DNA from: Methanosarcinales archaeon
GTDB lineage: Archaea; Halobacteriota; Methanosarcinia; Methanosarcinales; Methanocomedenaceae
DNA: 33,541 nt
Direction of reading: 5' to 3'
NCBI GenBank assembly: GCA_021108405.1
Contig: JAIOQW010000028.1
Location: forward strand, 1 to 33,541
Shown here: positions 16,504 through 23,999 of the stretch, one piece after another
How positions within the stretch are numbered: position 1 is the first letter of the stretch
How the letters are laid out: every line of letters begins with the position of its first letter
Program-made: the position numbers and the translations under genes
The notes under the pieces: model-generated
Seen by the model: only the letters and a program-made list of their open reading frames with translations
The model's database searches: none
What the model was told of the DNA's origin: nothing

Positions 16504-17349
16504 ATGTCCTCATTAATTGATCAAATTATGATATTGCAATTGACAACGGTTGTTTATTATTTAATGATGCTATTATTTCTTGTTCTGGTGTTAATGATCG
16601 CAATTTCGTTCTACCAGAATAGAAAGGCACAAAAAAAATTATCACTGCTTAAACCTATTTTCATTAAGTTCCTGCAGGATAATACGGGTGAGTTAGCAAC
16701 TACTATACAAGTATCCAATCCTGTGGGCGACCTTATGGATATGGATGTCCCAATGTATATGATAGAGAAAATACGTCGTGAGACTCTAAATAGTACTGAT
16801 CGTAAATACCAGTTGTGGATGTCCATACTGGTATGTTGCGCATATGAGGAAGATAAGGGTATTAAAGATGAGATGGTGCAATTAATAAAAAAAGACATGG
16901 AATCAGCAGGATCACATGAAGATGCAGAATTGCTTGCACCATTATGTAAATATATTATTTCACCTTTTAATCTTTTTAAGATTATTATATGTTTAGTAAA
17001 TGAAAAAATGCAGGATTCGGTCCTTAATTCATCATTTAAAGAGATTAATAATTATGTTGACACTTATAAAATATCAAGTGATATAAAAGTTGTTAACAGA
17101 TTTAAGCTGGTAATTAAATCCATACCATATATTGCTGTAGCAGTGGTTGGTTTTATTATCTCATGGTTGATGTATTGTTATAATGACATGTTACCTGGTT
17201 TTCTATATTGGATAATGCTATTGATAATGGTTATTGTTGTTGCTGTTATATCAGTAGTATTATGGTGGATTATCGGACAACCGGCAAAACATCCTTCTTG
17301 TGAAGAAATTGAAGAAGGTATCCTGGCAGACATTCCTGCTTTATTCTAA
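16504..17349 (+). CDS. membrane protein of unknown function
   Basis: 281 residues. One strongly hydrophobic segment lies near residues 14-37 and two near 203-225 and 235-258. Between them is a ~165-residue mostly helical cytoplasmic or external domain rich in charged residues (EEDKGIKDEMVQLIKKDME, SFKEINNYVDTYKIS). The C-terminal tail contains CEEIEEGILADIPALF. I recognise no family. No clear Shine-Dalgarno precedes the ATG. It overlaps the end of the convergent small membrane-protein gene by four bases. The gene call is good and the role unknown. Confidence 0.7.
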   Translation: MSSLIDQIMILQLTTVVYYLMMLLFLVLVLMIAISFYQNRKAQKKLSLLKPIFIKFLQDNTGELATTIQVSNPVGDLMDMDVPMYMIEKIRRETLNSTDRKYQLWMSILVCCAYEEDKGIKDEMVQLIKKDMESAGSHEDAELLAPLCKYIISPFNLFKIIICLVNEKMQDSVLNSSFKEINNYVDTYKISSDIKVVNRFKLVIKSIPYIAVAVVGFIISWLMYCYNDMLPGFLYWIMLLIMVIVVAVISVVLWWIIGQPAKHPSCEEIEEGILADIPALF

Positions 17350-17645
17350 CCTTCATATCTTGTTTTACCCATAAACCTGTCCAGTGTCCCGGCATCCCCG
17401 AACACATCCTCTCTTGGCCCCTTTTTATTAATAAACATGCCAATAAACACCAGTAACAATCCCAGTTCAGCATTGGATTGTACTATGACTGCCCCTAATA
17501 GTACCACTATCATAGCAACCATACCTTTCAGTGCCCCACGCCTGTATGAATTCAGTTTGGTACGCCTGAAAATGCGAATATCCCGGATAGTAAGAAATAT
17601 CACCACTAGATAAGCTGCTGCTGAAATTACGAAATATAAATACAT
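17346..17645 (-). CDS. small membrane protein, three predicted segments
   Basis: 99 residues: a hydrophobic N-terminal segment near 2-20, a basic loop (RDIRIFRRTKLNSYRRGALKG), and two further hydrophobic segments (MVAMIVVLLGAVIVQ and LGLLLVFIGMFI). A polar tail KKGPREDVFGDAGTLDRFMGKTRYEG follows. I do not recognise the family. The basic loop places that side in the cytoplasm under the positive-inside rule. It is convergent with, and overlaps, the preceding gene, and is divergent from fdhD. Confidence 0.65.
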   Translation of the reverse strand: MYLYFVISAAAYLVVIFLTIRDIRIFRRTKLNSYRRGALKGMVAMIVVLLGAVIVQSNAELGLLLVFIGMFINKKGPREDVFGDAGTLDRFMGKTRYEG

Positions 17646-17737
17646 TGATCTCTTCTATAATTGAGAGATACAAAAGCCTTGCTATATATATACCTATAAT
17701 AATCCATAATTAAAAATAAAAACAGGAAAAAAGTCCG

Positions 17738-18442
17738 ATGTATTTAAAAGAGTATAAGATCACCCATATCAATACAGTTAAATCTTATAGGTCCACGTTC
17801 AATGTAGCTGTGGAAGAGACAATTTTACTTTATGCAAACAATAAACAAATAGCTACTTTGACGTCGACTCCCGAGCAGTTAGAGCAACTGGCAGTAGGAC
17901 ATCTTATATGCGGGGGATCGGTAAACTCTATCCATGACATCAAGGATATCATGATCGACAACAGCAACCGGATTTATTCCAGGATCACTCCTGCGGATCA
18001 GCATAATGATATAAAGGTCAGATCAGATACTCATTTTAATTATGAAATTATCATGGGTTCACTGCACCATCTTGAATCAAAAGTGTATCATCAAACAAGG
18101 GGCACACATGCTGCCTGTGTTATTAGCAGTAGTGGCAGATGCATAGCCAATGCAGTGGATATAGGACGTCATAATGCTGTGGATAAAGTCATCGGTCAGG
18201 CTCTAATGGATGGATTCGACCCAGATGAGCATTTCCTACTTTCCTCTGGGCGTCAACCTGCTGATATGGTATTAAAGGCAGCACGGGTTGGGATCCCTGT
18301 GATAGTCACCAAGGCCGCACCATTAAGCAGCGGCATTGTAAGTGCTTGTGATACAGGGATATGCTTAATAGGATTTGCCCAAAAAAACTCTATAAGCGTC
18401 TTTTCTCATGAGTGGCGGTTGGATGGATCATTCCAGGTTTGA
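17738..18442 (+). CDS. fdhD: FdhD family protein without the CxxC motif
   Basis: 234 residues of the FdhD/NarQ family, whose bacterial members pass sulfur from IscS to the molybdenum or tungsten cofactor of formate dehydrogenase. Conserved parts are VEETILLYANNKQIATLTSTPEQLEQLAVGHL, the RGTHAAC segment, DIGRHNAVDKVIG, and SSGRQPADMVLKAARVGIPVIVTKAAPLSSGI. In E. coli FdhD a CGxCG motif just before the THAA segment carries the sulfur. The same place here (FNYEIIMGSLHHLESK) has no cysteine. It may serve formate or formylmethanofuran dehydrogenase by another mechanism. AGGA precedes the start. Confidence 0.87.
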   Translation: MYLKEYKITHINTVKSYRSTFNVAVEETILLYANNKQIATLTSTPEQLEQLAVGHLICGGSVNSIHDIKDIMIDNSNRIYSRITPADQHNDIKVRSDTHFNYEIIMGSLHHLESKVYHQTRGTHAACVISSSGRCIANAVDIGRHNAVDKVIGQALMDGFDPDEHFLLSSGRQPADMVLKAARVGIPVIVTKAAPLSSGIVSACDTGICLIGFAQKNSISVFSHEWRLDGSFQV

Positions 18443-18594
18443 ACAGTCAATTCATAACGATTTTTCGTGTGTAATACAGCCCAATTTTGAAAATTTTTTA
18501 CACAGATGCCATAATATTATATGTAATGAAGTATAAATATATTATTAGCGATAGATAAATATGTGTCGCTGTATAGGTCGAATAGTAAGTCAGC

Positions 18595-18622
18595 CGGTAT
18601 CCGTAAATTCTTGCGGATACCG
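18595..18622 (+). terminator. strong hairpin downstream of fdhD
   Basis: CGGTATCCG and CGGATACCG form a perfect 9-bp stem with a nine-base loop. It lies about 150 bases after the fdhD stop. A weaker hairpin AGCGA...TCGCT lies just before it. No clear T-run follows, so it may belong to an RNA element or to the repeat border rather than to a terminator. Confidence 0.3.
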
Positions 18623-18651
18623 ACAATAGAATATTTCTAATATATCAAGTA

Positions 18652-18681
18652 GGCACAGTTCCATTTTCCAGTTAATTTTTA
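18652..18681 (+). repeat. solo copy of the MITE-like element end
   Basis: GGCACAGTTCCATTTTCCAGTTAATTTTTA matches the left end of the 1-206 element (GGCACTGTACCATTTTCCAGTTATTTTTCA) with only a few changes. The preceding TATATCAAG also flanks the right end of that element in inverse orientation (CTTGATATA at 207-215). No matching opposite end is seen nearby. Confidence 0.55.
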
Positions 18682-19008
18682 GCGCATAAACCCGGTGATG
18701 ATAGCGAAAGCACCATTGTAAGTAGTAGTAGTAGAAGAAGCAGCAACGGGCCTTATATAACCTCTATGCCAACGGTACTGGCAACGGAAGTGCAAACGGT
18801 TGTACCTGTGAGTGGAGATGATTATACATCTGCGTCGACCAGGATAGAGACTGAAGATGATGAGGTGTTCGGACATGGAGTGGATACTGGTACAGATGAG
18901 ATTCCACCTGCGCAGACCGGGAATAAAGGGCTGCTGTTATTTGGTTTGGTGGGTGTGATTGTCGGTATTATAATTATAGTATTGGTGATACGGCGTAAGA
19001 ATGAATGA
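18682..19008 (+). pseudogene. C-terminal remnant of a membrane-anchored surface protein
   Basis: The open frame runs from immediately after the repeat end (HKPGDDSESTIVSSS...) through the ATG at 18766 to the stop at 19008. It gives a low-complexity Ser/Thr/Asp-rich stretch, then GNKGLLLFGLVGVIVGIIIIVLVI, a membrane anchor, and RRKNE. This is the usual tail of an archaeal surface protein, but no signal peptide or folded domain is left. The frame opens right at the repeat, so the upstream part was probably lost when the element inserted or recombined. The anchor is not of PGF type. Confidence 0.6.
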
Positions 19009-19197
19009 AATATTCGCTGCTGTCCATCCTTATTTGACGGTAATGGCAGGACAACCAGGCGGCTGGTTAAACGGCTTCCAATCTGATAGAAGGGGGAATA
19101 AAGAGAAAATGATATTTATTTATAAATCCCTTCCTTTCGTCCAATCCTCAAAACCCTGATTTAATTTTCATAGAAACTTATATTATATCCTACGAAA

Positions 19198-19211
19198 ATC
19201 ATACGTATGAT
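19198..19211 (+). promoter_or_regulatory. perfect 14-bp palindrome at a toxin-antitoxin promoter
   Basis: ATCATACGTATGAT is a perfect palindrome. It lies 15-20 bases downstream of the TATA-like CTTATATTATAT (19177-19188) and ends four bases before the ATG at 19216. That is where a repressor would block transcription. Autoregulation by the zinc-finger antitoxin is the likely use. This is inferred from position and symmetry. Confidence 0.5.
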
Positions 19212-19215
19212 ATGA

Positions 19216-19488
19216 ATGCTAATACAGAGAATACTTATGGCACCAGAAGTTGCAACGAAAATTAAATATAAACATGGTCTTGACCCAATTGTTGCAAAAA
19301 ACGTTTTGGAAGAGTATAACACTCATTACATAGAAAAAGTAGGTGGTGGTCACTATATGGTTATCGGATCGTCTCATGCAGGATGTGTAACTGCATTTTT
19401 TGAATATGAAGAAGGGACTGCTGAGATAAAAACCGCATACTCATCGTCTAATTGGCAGATTGATCTTTACAAGAGAAAAAGAGGATAA
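19216..19488 (+). CDS. BrnT/DUF4258-like small toxin candidate
   Basis: 90 residues. IKYKHGLDPIVAKNVLEEY followed by GGGHYMVIGSSHAGCVTAFFEYEEGTAEIKTAYSSSNWQIDLYKRKRG resembles the compact RelE-like fold of BrnT and DUF4258 proteins: KHG near the start, a V-I-G strand, and a basic C terminus. Such proteins are usually ribonuclease toxins. The next gene starts two bases after the stop and carries a YgiT-type zinc finger, the usual partner of DUF4258/MqsR-like toxins. The ATG at 19216 suits a leaderless transcript from the TATA box near 19182; the ATG at 19237 is an alternative. The family call is by pattern. Confidence 0.65.
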   Translation: MLIQRILMAPEVATKIKYKHGLDPIVAKNVLEEYNTHYIEKVGGGHYMVIGSSHAGCVTAFFEYEEGTAEIKTAYSSSNWQIDLYKRKRG

Positions 19489-19490
19489 TT

Positions 19491-19916
19491 ATGAAGACGA
19501 AAACAAAGGAAATGGATTATGAAAATATCGGAACAGATGAATTAACAGGAGAAGAGGTGACATTTGAAGTTCAATTAGATTCGAAAACTCCTGCATATTG
19601 CATAGACTGCCACATCAAAATGGAACCCATAGAAATCGATGTCAAAAGAGGCAATCTGATGATTCTGAATGTGAATGCCTATAAATGCCCAACGTGTGGA
19701 AAAGAGCTATTAGACGTTGAAACTGCATCACAAGTAGAGCGAGAGTTCGCATTAAGGCATGCAGAAGGAATAAAAGGTTACGAAGTAAAAATATCATCAG
19801 ATGGAAGAAATTACCTCATACGGTTCCCGAAAGAACTTTCGGATACCCTATCAAGCAAAAAAACCGCAAAAATACTGCCTATAGATGTTGATGAGTTTAT
19901 GATCAAGGTCGCATGA
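19491..19916 (+). CDS. YgiT-type zinc-finger antitoxin candidate
   Basis: 141 residues. The central part has CIDC near residue 38 and CPTC near 66, spaced as in YgiT-type (MqsA N-terminal) zinc fingers, followed by LLDVETASQVEREFA. The C-terminal ~45 residues (GYEVKISSDGRNYLIRFPKELSDTLSSKKTAKILPID) look like an AbrB/SpoVT-type DNA-binding element rather than the helix-turn-helix of MqsA. It lies two bases after the toxin-like gene, so toxin comes first in this operon. It probably neutralises the toxin and represses the promoter at the 14-bp palindrome. Confidence 0.7.
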   Translation: MKTKTKEMDYENIGTDELTGEEVTFEVQLDSKTPAYCIDCHIKMEPIEIDVKRGNLMILNVNAYKCPTCGKELLDVETASQVEREFALRHAEGIKGYEVKISSDGRNYLIRFPKELSDTLSSKKTAKILPIDVDEFMIKVA

Positions 19917-20131
19917 CCAAACACTTCAGCCATGGCGCACATTATAGTGCGGTGCAAGATGGAAGGGATATGTATATCCGCCTCGCCAGAAGCCGTACAT
20001 CATTGCAACACAGAACTATGTTCTCTTTTTAGATCATCTATAGGTATATAATTCGGGCGTAAGTATAGCTCGGAATTAGTGTAACTGAAACTTCCCTATT
20101 GCCTCCTTGTCCCTTTCATTCCGTAGATAAT

Positions 20132-20140
20132 TTTATAAGC
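20132..20140 (+). promoter_or_regulatory. TATA box of the AbiE pair
   Basis: TTTATAAGC in the 247-base gap before the AbiEi gene lies 24-32 bases upstream of the ATG at 20164, which has no Shine-Dalgarno sequence. This suggests a leaderless transcript. The rest of the gap shows no gene. Confidence 0.4.
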
Positions 20141-20163
20141 ATAGTACCCTTATATAGTAGAAT

Positions 20164-20952
20164 ATGGACAAAAATATCTATCTGAGCAAACGAGAACAGA
20201 TGATATTCAACATAACATCCTCTATTGACATAGCTTATACCGACGAAATAAGAGATCTCTTTTTTAATCTAAAGCCCTATCAAATAAATAAAATCTGTCA
20301 CAGCCTCTCTTCAAAAGGATATCTCCACAGGCTGAAAAAGGGAGTCTACCTGATTCAAAAAAAGCCATCCGATAAGCCTTTGATAAATAATCCATATAAA
20401 ATTGCTTTGGCATTATTTAAAGGCTATATCGGCTTTTCCTCTGCACTCAGGATTTATGATCTGTTGGATTACGAGCCCTTCACCATATTCGTTGTGACAA
20501 AGAACAGGTCAATGGAAAAGAGGATGGGAGAATACACATTCAAATCTGTGGCAATGGGTAAGAGAGCTACAGGAATAACACATTATAAAGATATTTACAT
20601 ATCCACTATAGCGAAGACATTCTTCGATTGCTTTTATAAACCGCAGTACGGAGGGGGTTATTCAACGATAACGGAAGCATTGTATGATGCGGATATGGAT
20701 TGGAACGAATTTACAGGATATTTTGAACTCGCATCAAGTTCCCTTTGCCAGAGAACCGGATATGTTCTGGAGTTGTTTGGGGATAAGACAGATAAAATTC
20801 CGGAGGAGGTTTTGCAATACTTCAAAAAGAGGATTAAGAACAACACGAAATTACTACCCTCCGGAAGGCGTACTGGAAAATACAACAAACCATGGATGTT
20901 ACTTGATAATCTCGGAAAAGAAAATATACTGTCGTGGTGGTACCATGGTTGA
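20164..20952 (+). CDS. abiEi: AbiEi family antitoxin
   Basis: 262 residues. An N-terminal winged helix (NITSSIDIAYTDEIRDLFFNLKPYQINKICHSLSSKGYLHRLKKGVYLI) is followed by the AbiEi domain with the typical YKIALALFKGYIGFSSALRIYDLLD and KDIYISTIAKTFFDCFYKPQYGG. AbiEi proteins repress their own operon and counter the AbiEii nucleotidyltransferase in type IV abortive-infection systems. It overlaps the downstream AbiEii gene by eight bases, a sign of tight coupling. It lies in the middle of the toxin-antitoxin island. Assignment is good. Confidence 0.87.
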   Translation: MDKNIYLSKREQMIFNITSSIDIAYTDEIRDLFFNLKPYQINKICHSLSSKGYLHRLKKGVYLIQKKPSDKPLINNPYKIALALFKGYIGFSSALRIYDLLDYEPFTIFVVTKNRSMEKRMGEYTFKSVAMGKRATGITHYKDIYISTIAKTFFDCFYKPQYGGGYSTITEALYDADMDWNEFTGYFELASSSLCQRTGYVLELFGDKTDKIPEEVLQYFKKRIKNNTKLLPSGRRTGKYNKPWMLLDNLGKENILSWWYHG

Positions 20953-21727
20953 TCAGGAGATCTTAAGGCACATATCTGTAAAGACCGGTCTCGGTCTGAA
21001 GTATCTGTCAAAGGACGAAAAAGTCTCAATCGTTCTGGAACAGCTCAGGGGGTTGTTTCCGGAAGTCATTTTGAAAGGAGGAACTGCTTTAAACAGGGCG
21101 TACCTGGCGAGATTGGGGGTTAGCAGATTCTCTGAGGATATTGATCTGGATTTTGTTTCGGATCATAGTCTTGATGAAAAGATCTCTGCGATCAGGGAAA
21201 GAGTTGCGGAAATAACGGATTTTGATGTACAGGGTCCGAGGATTCTTCATAGAACCTTGAGGTTCGATTGTTACTACATGAATGAGTTTGGTGATATGGA
21301 CCGGGTCCGAATAGAATTCTATCTCACCAGGACCGAATCCCTGAAGGTGGAGGATGCACTGGTAAAATCTCCTTTCATAGAGACGCATCCGACCATCTTC
21401 AGGGTTTATTCACTGGAAGACCTGATGGCAAGGAAGTTCATCGCTCTGTACAATAGGATGGAAGGAAAAGACATCTATGATATATTCTACTGCCTGGATC
21501 TGGATTTTAATGGGGGGGATCTGTTTAAGGCATTGGACATCATGCTCGACTTTTACAGGATAAACCAACAGGGGTTTTCGGATGATCTTCTGTTGAGACT
21601 GAAGGCCGCAAAAGAAAATAGTTATTATATAGGAAACGCAGCCAATCACTTCATACCAAGAAACCTGCGACCAGACTGGAATATATTTATTGATACATTG
21701 ATCTTGAAAGTCGGGAGGATATTTTAG
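20945..21727 (+). CDS. abiEii: AbiEii family nucleotidyltransferase toxin
   Basis: 260 residues from the ATG at 20945, which overlaps the AbiEi stop. The ORF track starts 87 codons earlier inside abiEi, which is not credible. The nucleotidyltransferase core is visible: LKGGTALNRAYLARLGVSRFSEDIDLDF, with the KGGTAL glycine motif and the DxD metal site. LEDLMARKFIALYNRMEGKDIYDIFYCLDL carries the conserved K...R...KDIYDI motif. Known AbiEii proteins transfer nucleotides, in some cases to tRNA, and stop growth. All key residues look intact, so this pair is probably active. Confidence 0.87.
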   Translation: MVDQEILRHISVKTGLGLKYLSKDEKVSIVLEQLRGLFPEVILKGGTALNRAYLARLGVSRFSEDIDLDFVSDHSLDEKISAIRERVAEITDFDVQGPRILHRTLRFDCYYMNEFGDMDRVRIEFYLTRTESLKVEDALVKSPFIETHPTIFRVYSLEDLMARKFIALYNRMEGKDIYDIFYCLDLDFNGGDLFKALDIMLDFYRINQQGFSDDLLLRLKAAKENSYYIGNAANHFIPRNLRPDWNIFIDTLILKVGRIF

Positions 21728-21827
21728 GTCTCGTGCGACATAATAATCGTATCCCTTTCAAAAAGTAGGCCAATAAAAGTTATATGGATCATTGTTTATA
21801 TTATCTACCACAGAGAGCACTTAAGGA

Positions 21828-21849
21828 CACAGAGAAGAAAAACTCTGTG
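21828..21849 (+). repeat. CACAGAG/CTCTGTG hairpin repeat
   Basis: CACAGAG-AAGAAAAA-CTCTGTG is a perfect 7-bp stem, preceded by CCACAGAGAGCAC. Such ACAGAG motifs are a common kind of intergenic repeat. It lies in the 257-base gap between the AbiE pair and the UPF0175 gene and could act as a terminator for the former. Confidence 0.4.
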
Positions 21850-21984
21850 CCCGTTTGTGAAGAATCTTCCAAGACTCCGGAAAGAATACCATGAAATAAA
21901 AAGGATACTGGTTTATTGCTTTAAGGGACAACTATATTAACGAGTAGTTAATGATAAATTAATAAAAGAATCGAGGCGATAATA

Positions 21985-22245
21985 GTGAGTACGCTTATAT
22001 TGAAGATACCTGATGATATTGTAGATGCGATCCGTTTACCTCCAGCAGAAGTGGATCGGGAACTGCATAAGGAACTAGGATTAGCATTATATCAGCGAGG
22101 AGTGCTTTCATCTGGGAAAGCATGTGCTCTTGCCGGAATAACTCGATGGGAGTTTGAGGAACTTATGAGACTGTATAAGATCCGTCGCCATTATACAGTA
22201 AATAATTTAGAAGAAGATATTGATTATGCCCGAAGCAATCAGTGA
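21985..22245 (+). CDS. UPF0175 family antitoxin
   Basis: 86 residues: IPDDIVDAIRLPPAEVDRELHKELGLALYQRGVLSSGKACALAGITRWEFEELMRLYKI. The helix-turn-helix-like segment with LSSGKACALAGITRWEFEELM is the hallmark of UPF0175, a family usually coded just before a DUF3368 PIN-domain protein. That partner overlaps it by 20 bases here. It probably acts as antitoxin and autorepressor. The start is GTG/ATG-proximal at 21985, preceded by GAGGCGAT. Confidence 0.85.
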   Translation: MSTLILKIPDDIVDAIRLPPAEVDRELHKELGLALYQRGVLSSGKACALAGITRWEFEELMRLYKIRRHYTVNNLEEDIDYARSNQ

Positions 22246-22726
22246 TTCTTCAACTTTGATCCATACTGCAGGAATTGGACGTATGGATGTTTTAAAAGGG
22301 TTTTATGAGAAAATTCTTATTACGCCTGGTGTGTAGAAGGAAGTAGTTGAGGAAGGACATGGCAGGCCTGGTGCTCTTGAGGTAAATAAAGCCTACAGTA
22401 CAGGTTGGATTGAGGTAATGGCACCTGCTAATGAATCTGTAGTTAAATTGCTTAAACGGGACCTACATAAGGGAGAAGCTGAAACTATCGCACTGGCTGT
22501 TGAGCAGCATCTCGATGTGGTTCTTCTGGATGAGTCTGAAGCAAGAAAAGTAGCAAAACTGTATGGATTACCTATGACCGGAATTATTGGGATTTTAATC
22601 CGTGCAAAGTTTGAAGGTAAAATAAGTTCTCTCCGGAAGGAATTAGATAAACTTCGTAACGAGACCGGATTCTGGATAGATGATGAATTATACCACAAGG
22701 CCTTGCATGTAGTAGCAGAGGAATGA
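22226..22726 (+). pseudogene. DUF3368 PIN-domain toxin with in-frame TAG
   Basis: From the ATG at 22226 the frame gives MPEAISDSSTLIHTAGIGRMDVLKGFYEKILITPGV, then TAG at 22334-22336, then KEVVEEGHGRPGALEVNKA... to the stop at 22726, 166 codons in one frame. PIN motifs are intact on both sides of the stop: SDSS near residue 7, KGEAETIALA, and LLDESEARKVA. Relatives have Trp or Tyr where the TAG lies (VWEEV/VYEEV), so a TGG-to-TAG change is the simplest cause. TAG is a common stop here, which argues against pyrrolysine read-through. The ORF track shows only the downstream part from 22418. Confidence 0.8.
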
Positions 22727-22874
22727 CACAGCAACATGGTGTGCAGGGTCTGCTATACGGATGAATCGCAAAAATTATATTTTTACAGGCATACCCTACT
22801 TTTTGAAATGGATACAAATCCTCGCTATATACCTGATATACTATCAAAATAAGAGATTAATAAGGAATAATATC

Positions 22875-23987
22875 ATGAATAAACCATATTTATTATCCAC
22901 CACAGCCATAATAAAACCCGGATCATATACTTTTCTAATTCTTCTAATAATACTGACAATCCTATCAGCATCACATCCGGCATCTGCCCAACCCCGGGTT
23001 GAAATAATATCCCTTTTTTCCGATGAGAATAGTATGGATATAACACTACAATCCCAAAGCCCCATAGAAAACGGACACATCGAATTAACCCTATCACAAC
23101 AGGACGATATTATCCGGACCCGGACAATAGACCTGGATATGCCCGAAGATAGTCAGCTCACTAAAGTAATTATATGGGACACTAAGCTCCACTCAAATGC
23201 TAAAAGCTATACTGCCTCGGCCAGTATTTATAGTAATGATGAACTAATTAATGAATCCTCATATAAATTCTCATATGGGTTCGTAACACTCCCCAGATTT
23301 AAAGTAATTGATCTAAGTGCCACAAGCAGTGGTGCCAGTGTGCTATTAAGTCCAAGAAAATTATCAGATCCGACTGTTGCTGATATTACCTTCGAATTGA
23401 TCCACAGAAATGAGATCATTTATTCAAAAACAAAAGAAGACATCTCTATTATCCAGTCCACTCCACTTTCAATTAACTGGCCTATACTGCTAAAAGACAA
23501 TACAGATTATATTGTACGTGTCAAGGCCTACTCTCATACACCGCAGATCACATCATCTTATATAACTGAGTTCACATCATGCCAGGATATCGAAATCGAT
23601 GACAATGATGTGGATGTTGATGACTTTGGTGCCAGTGTGACCTTATTCGGCCGCTCACAGGTACCTTTTGACGGCAAAGTGGAAATTGAACTTAGACAGG
23701 AAGGTGCAGAGCCGCTTATTTATTCAGACCGATCAGAAATACTTACACTGAACAGGGATGATACAGTAGGAATTATCTGGAACGATCTTGATCCGGGGGT
23801 ATATAAAGTGTTCATACTGGTAAAAACCCTTAAAGGAGATATACTGGATAGGTATGAGACCGTATTGCTCATACCAGAACCTATAAATCCAATAAGTAAT
23901 CCTACTGAGCAAACTACACCCGGATTTAACATTATCCTGAGTCTGGCTATGATCGTTGTCAGTTTCACACTTGTTAGAAAAAGTTAG
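22875..23987 (+). CDS. secreted beta-sandwich protein with PGF-CTERM tail
   Basis: About 370 residues from the ATG at 22875, preceded by AAGG. A signal peptide (FLILLIILTILSASHPASA) is followed by three beta-rich domains of ~100 residues that begin RVEIISLFSDENSMDITL, RFKVIDLSATSSGASVLL and DIEIDDNDVDVDDFGASVTL. They look like diverged copies of one fold. The C terminus is TTPGFNIILSLAMIVVSFTLVRKS: PGF motif, hydrophobic stretch and basic end, the archaeosortase signal. The ABC permease gene begins directly after the stop, so the protein is probably an external partner of that transporter. The ORF-track start at 22761 adds a non-typical leader. Confidence 0.8.
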   Translation: MNKPYLLSTTAIIKPGSYTFLILLIILTILSASHPASAQPRVEIISLFSDENSMDITLQSQSPIENGHIELTLSQQDDIIRTRTIDLDMPEDSQLTKVIIWDTKLHSNAKSYTASASIYSNDELINESSYKFSYGFVTLPRFKVIDLSATSSGASVLLSPRKLSDPTVADITFELIHRNEIIYSKTKEDISIIQSTPLSINWPILLKDNTDYIVRVKAYSHTPQITSSYITEFTSCQDIEIDDNDVDVDDFGASVTLFGRSQVPFDGKVEIELRQEGAEPLIYSDRSEILTLNRDDTVGIIWNDLDPGVYKVFILVKTLKGDILDRYETVLLIPEPINPISNPTEQTTPGFNIILSLAMIVVSFTLVRKS

Positions 23988-23999
23988 GTGGTGCAACTA

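Noticed and set aside
20684-20944. Upstream extension of the AbiEii ORF
   Set aside because: It overlaps abiEi in another frame; the AbiEii homology begins only after the ATG at 20945.
22334-22336. Pyrrolysine codon in the PIN gene
   Set aside because: About a third of the genes in the window end in TAG, so it is a normal stop; a nonsense change is simpler. Kept only as an alternative.
22393-22737. Minus-strand ORF over the PIN gene
   Set aside because: Antisense shadow; the plus frame has all PIN motifs.
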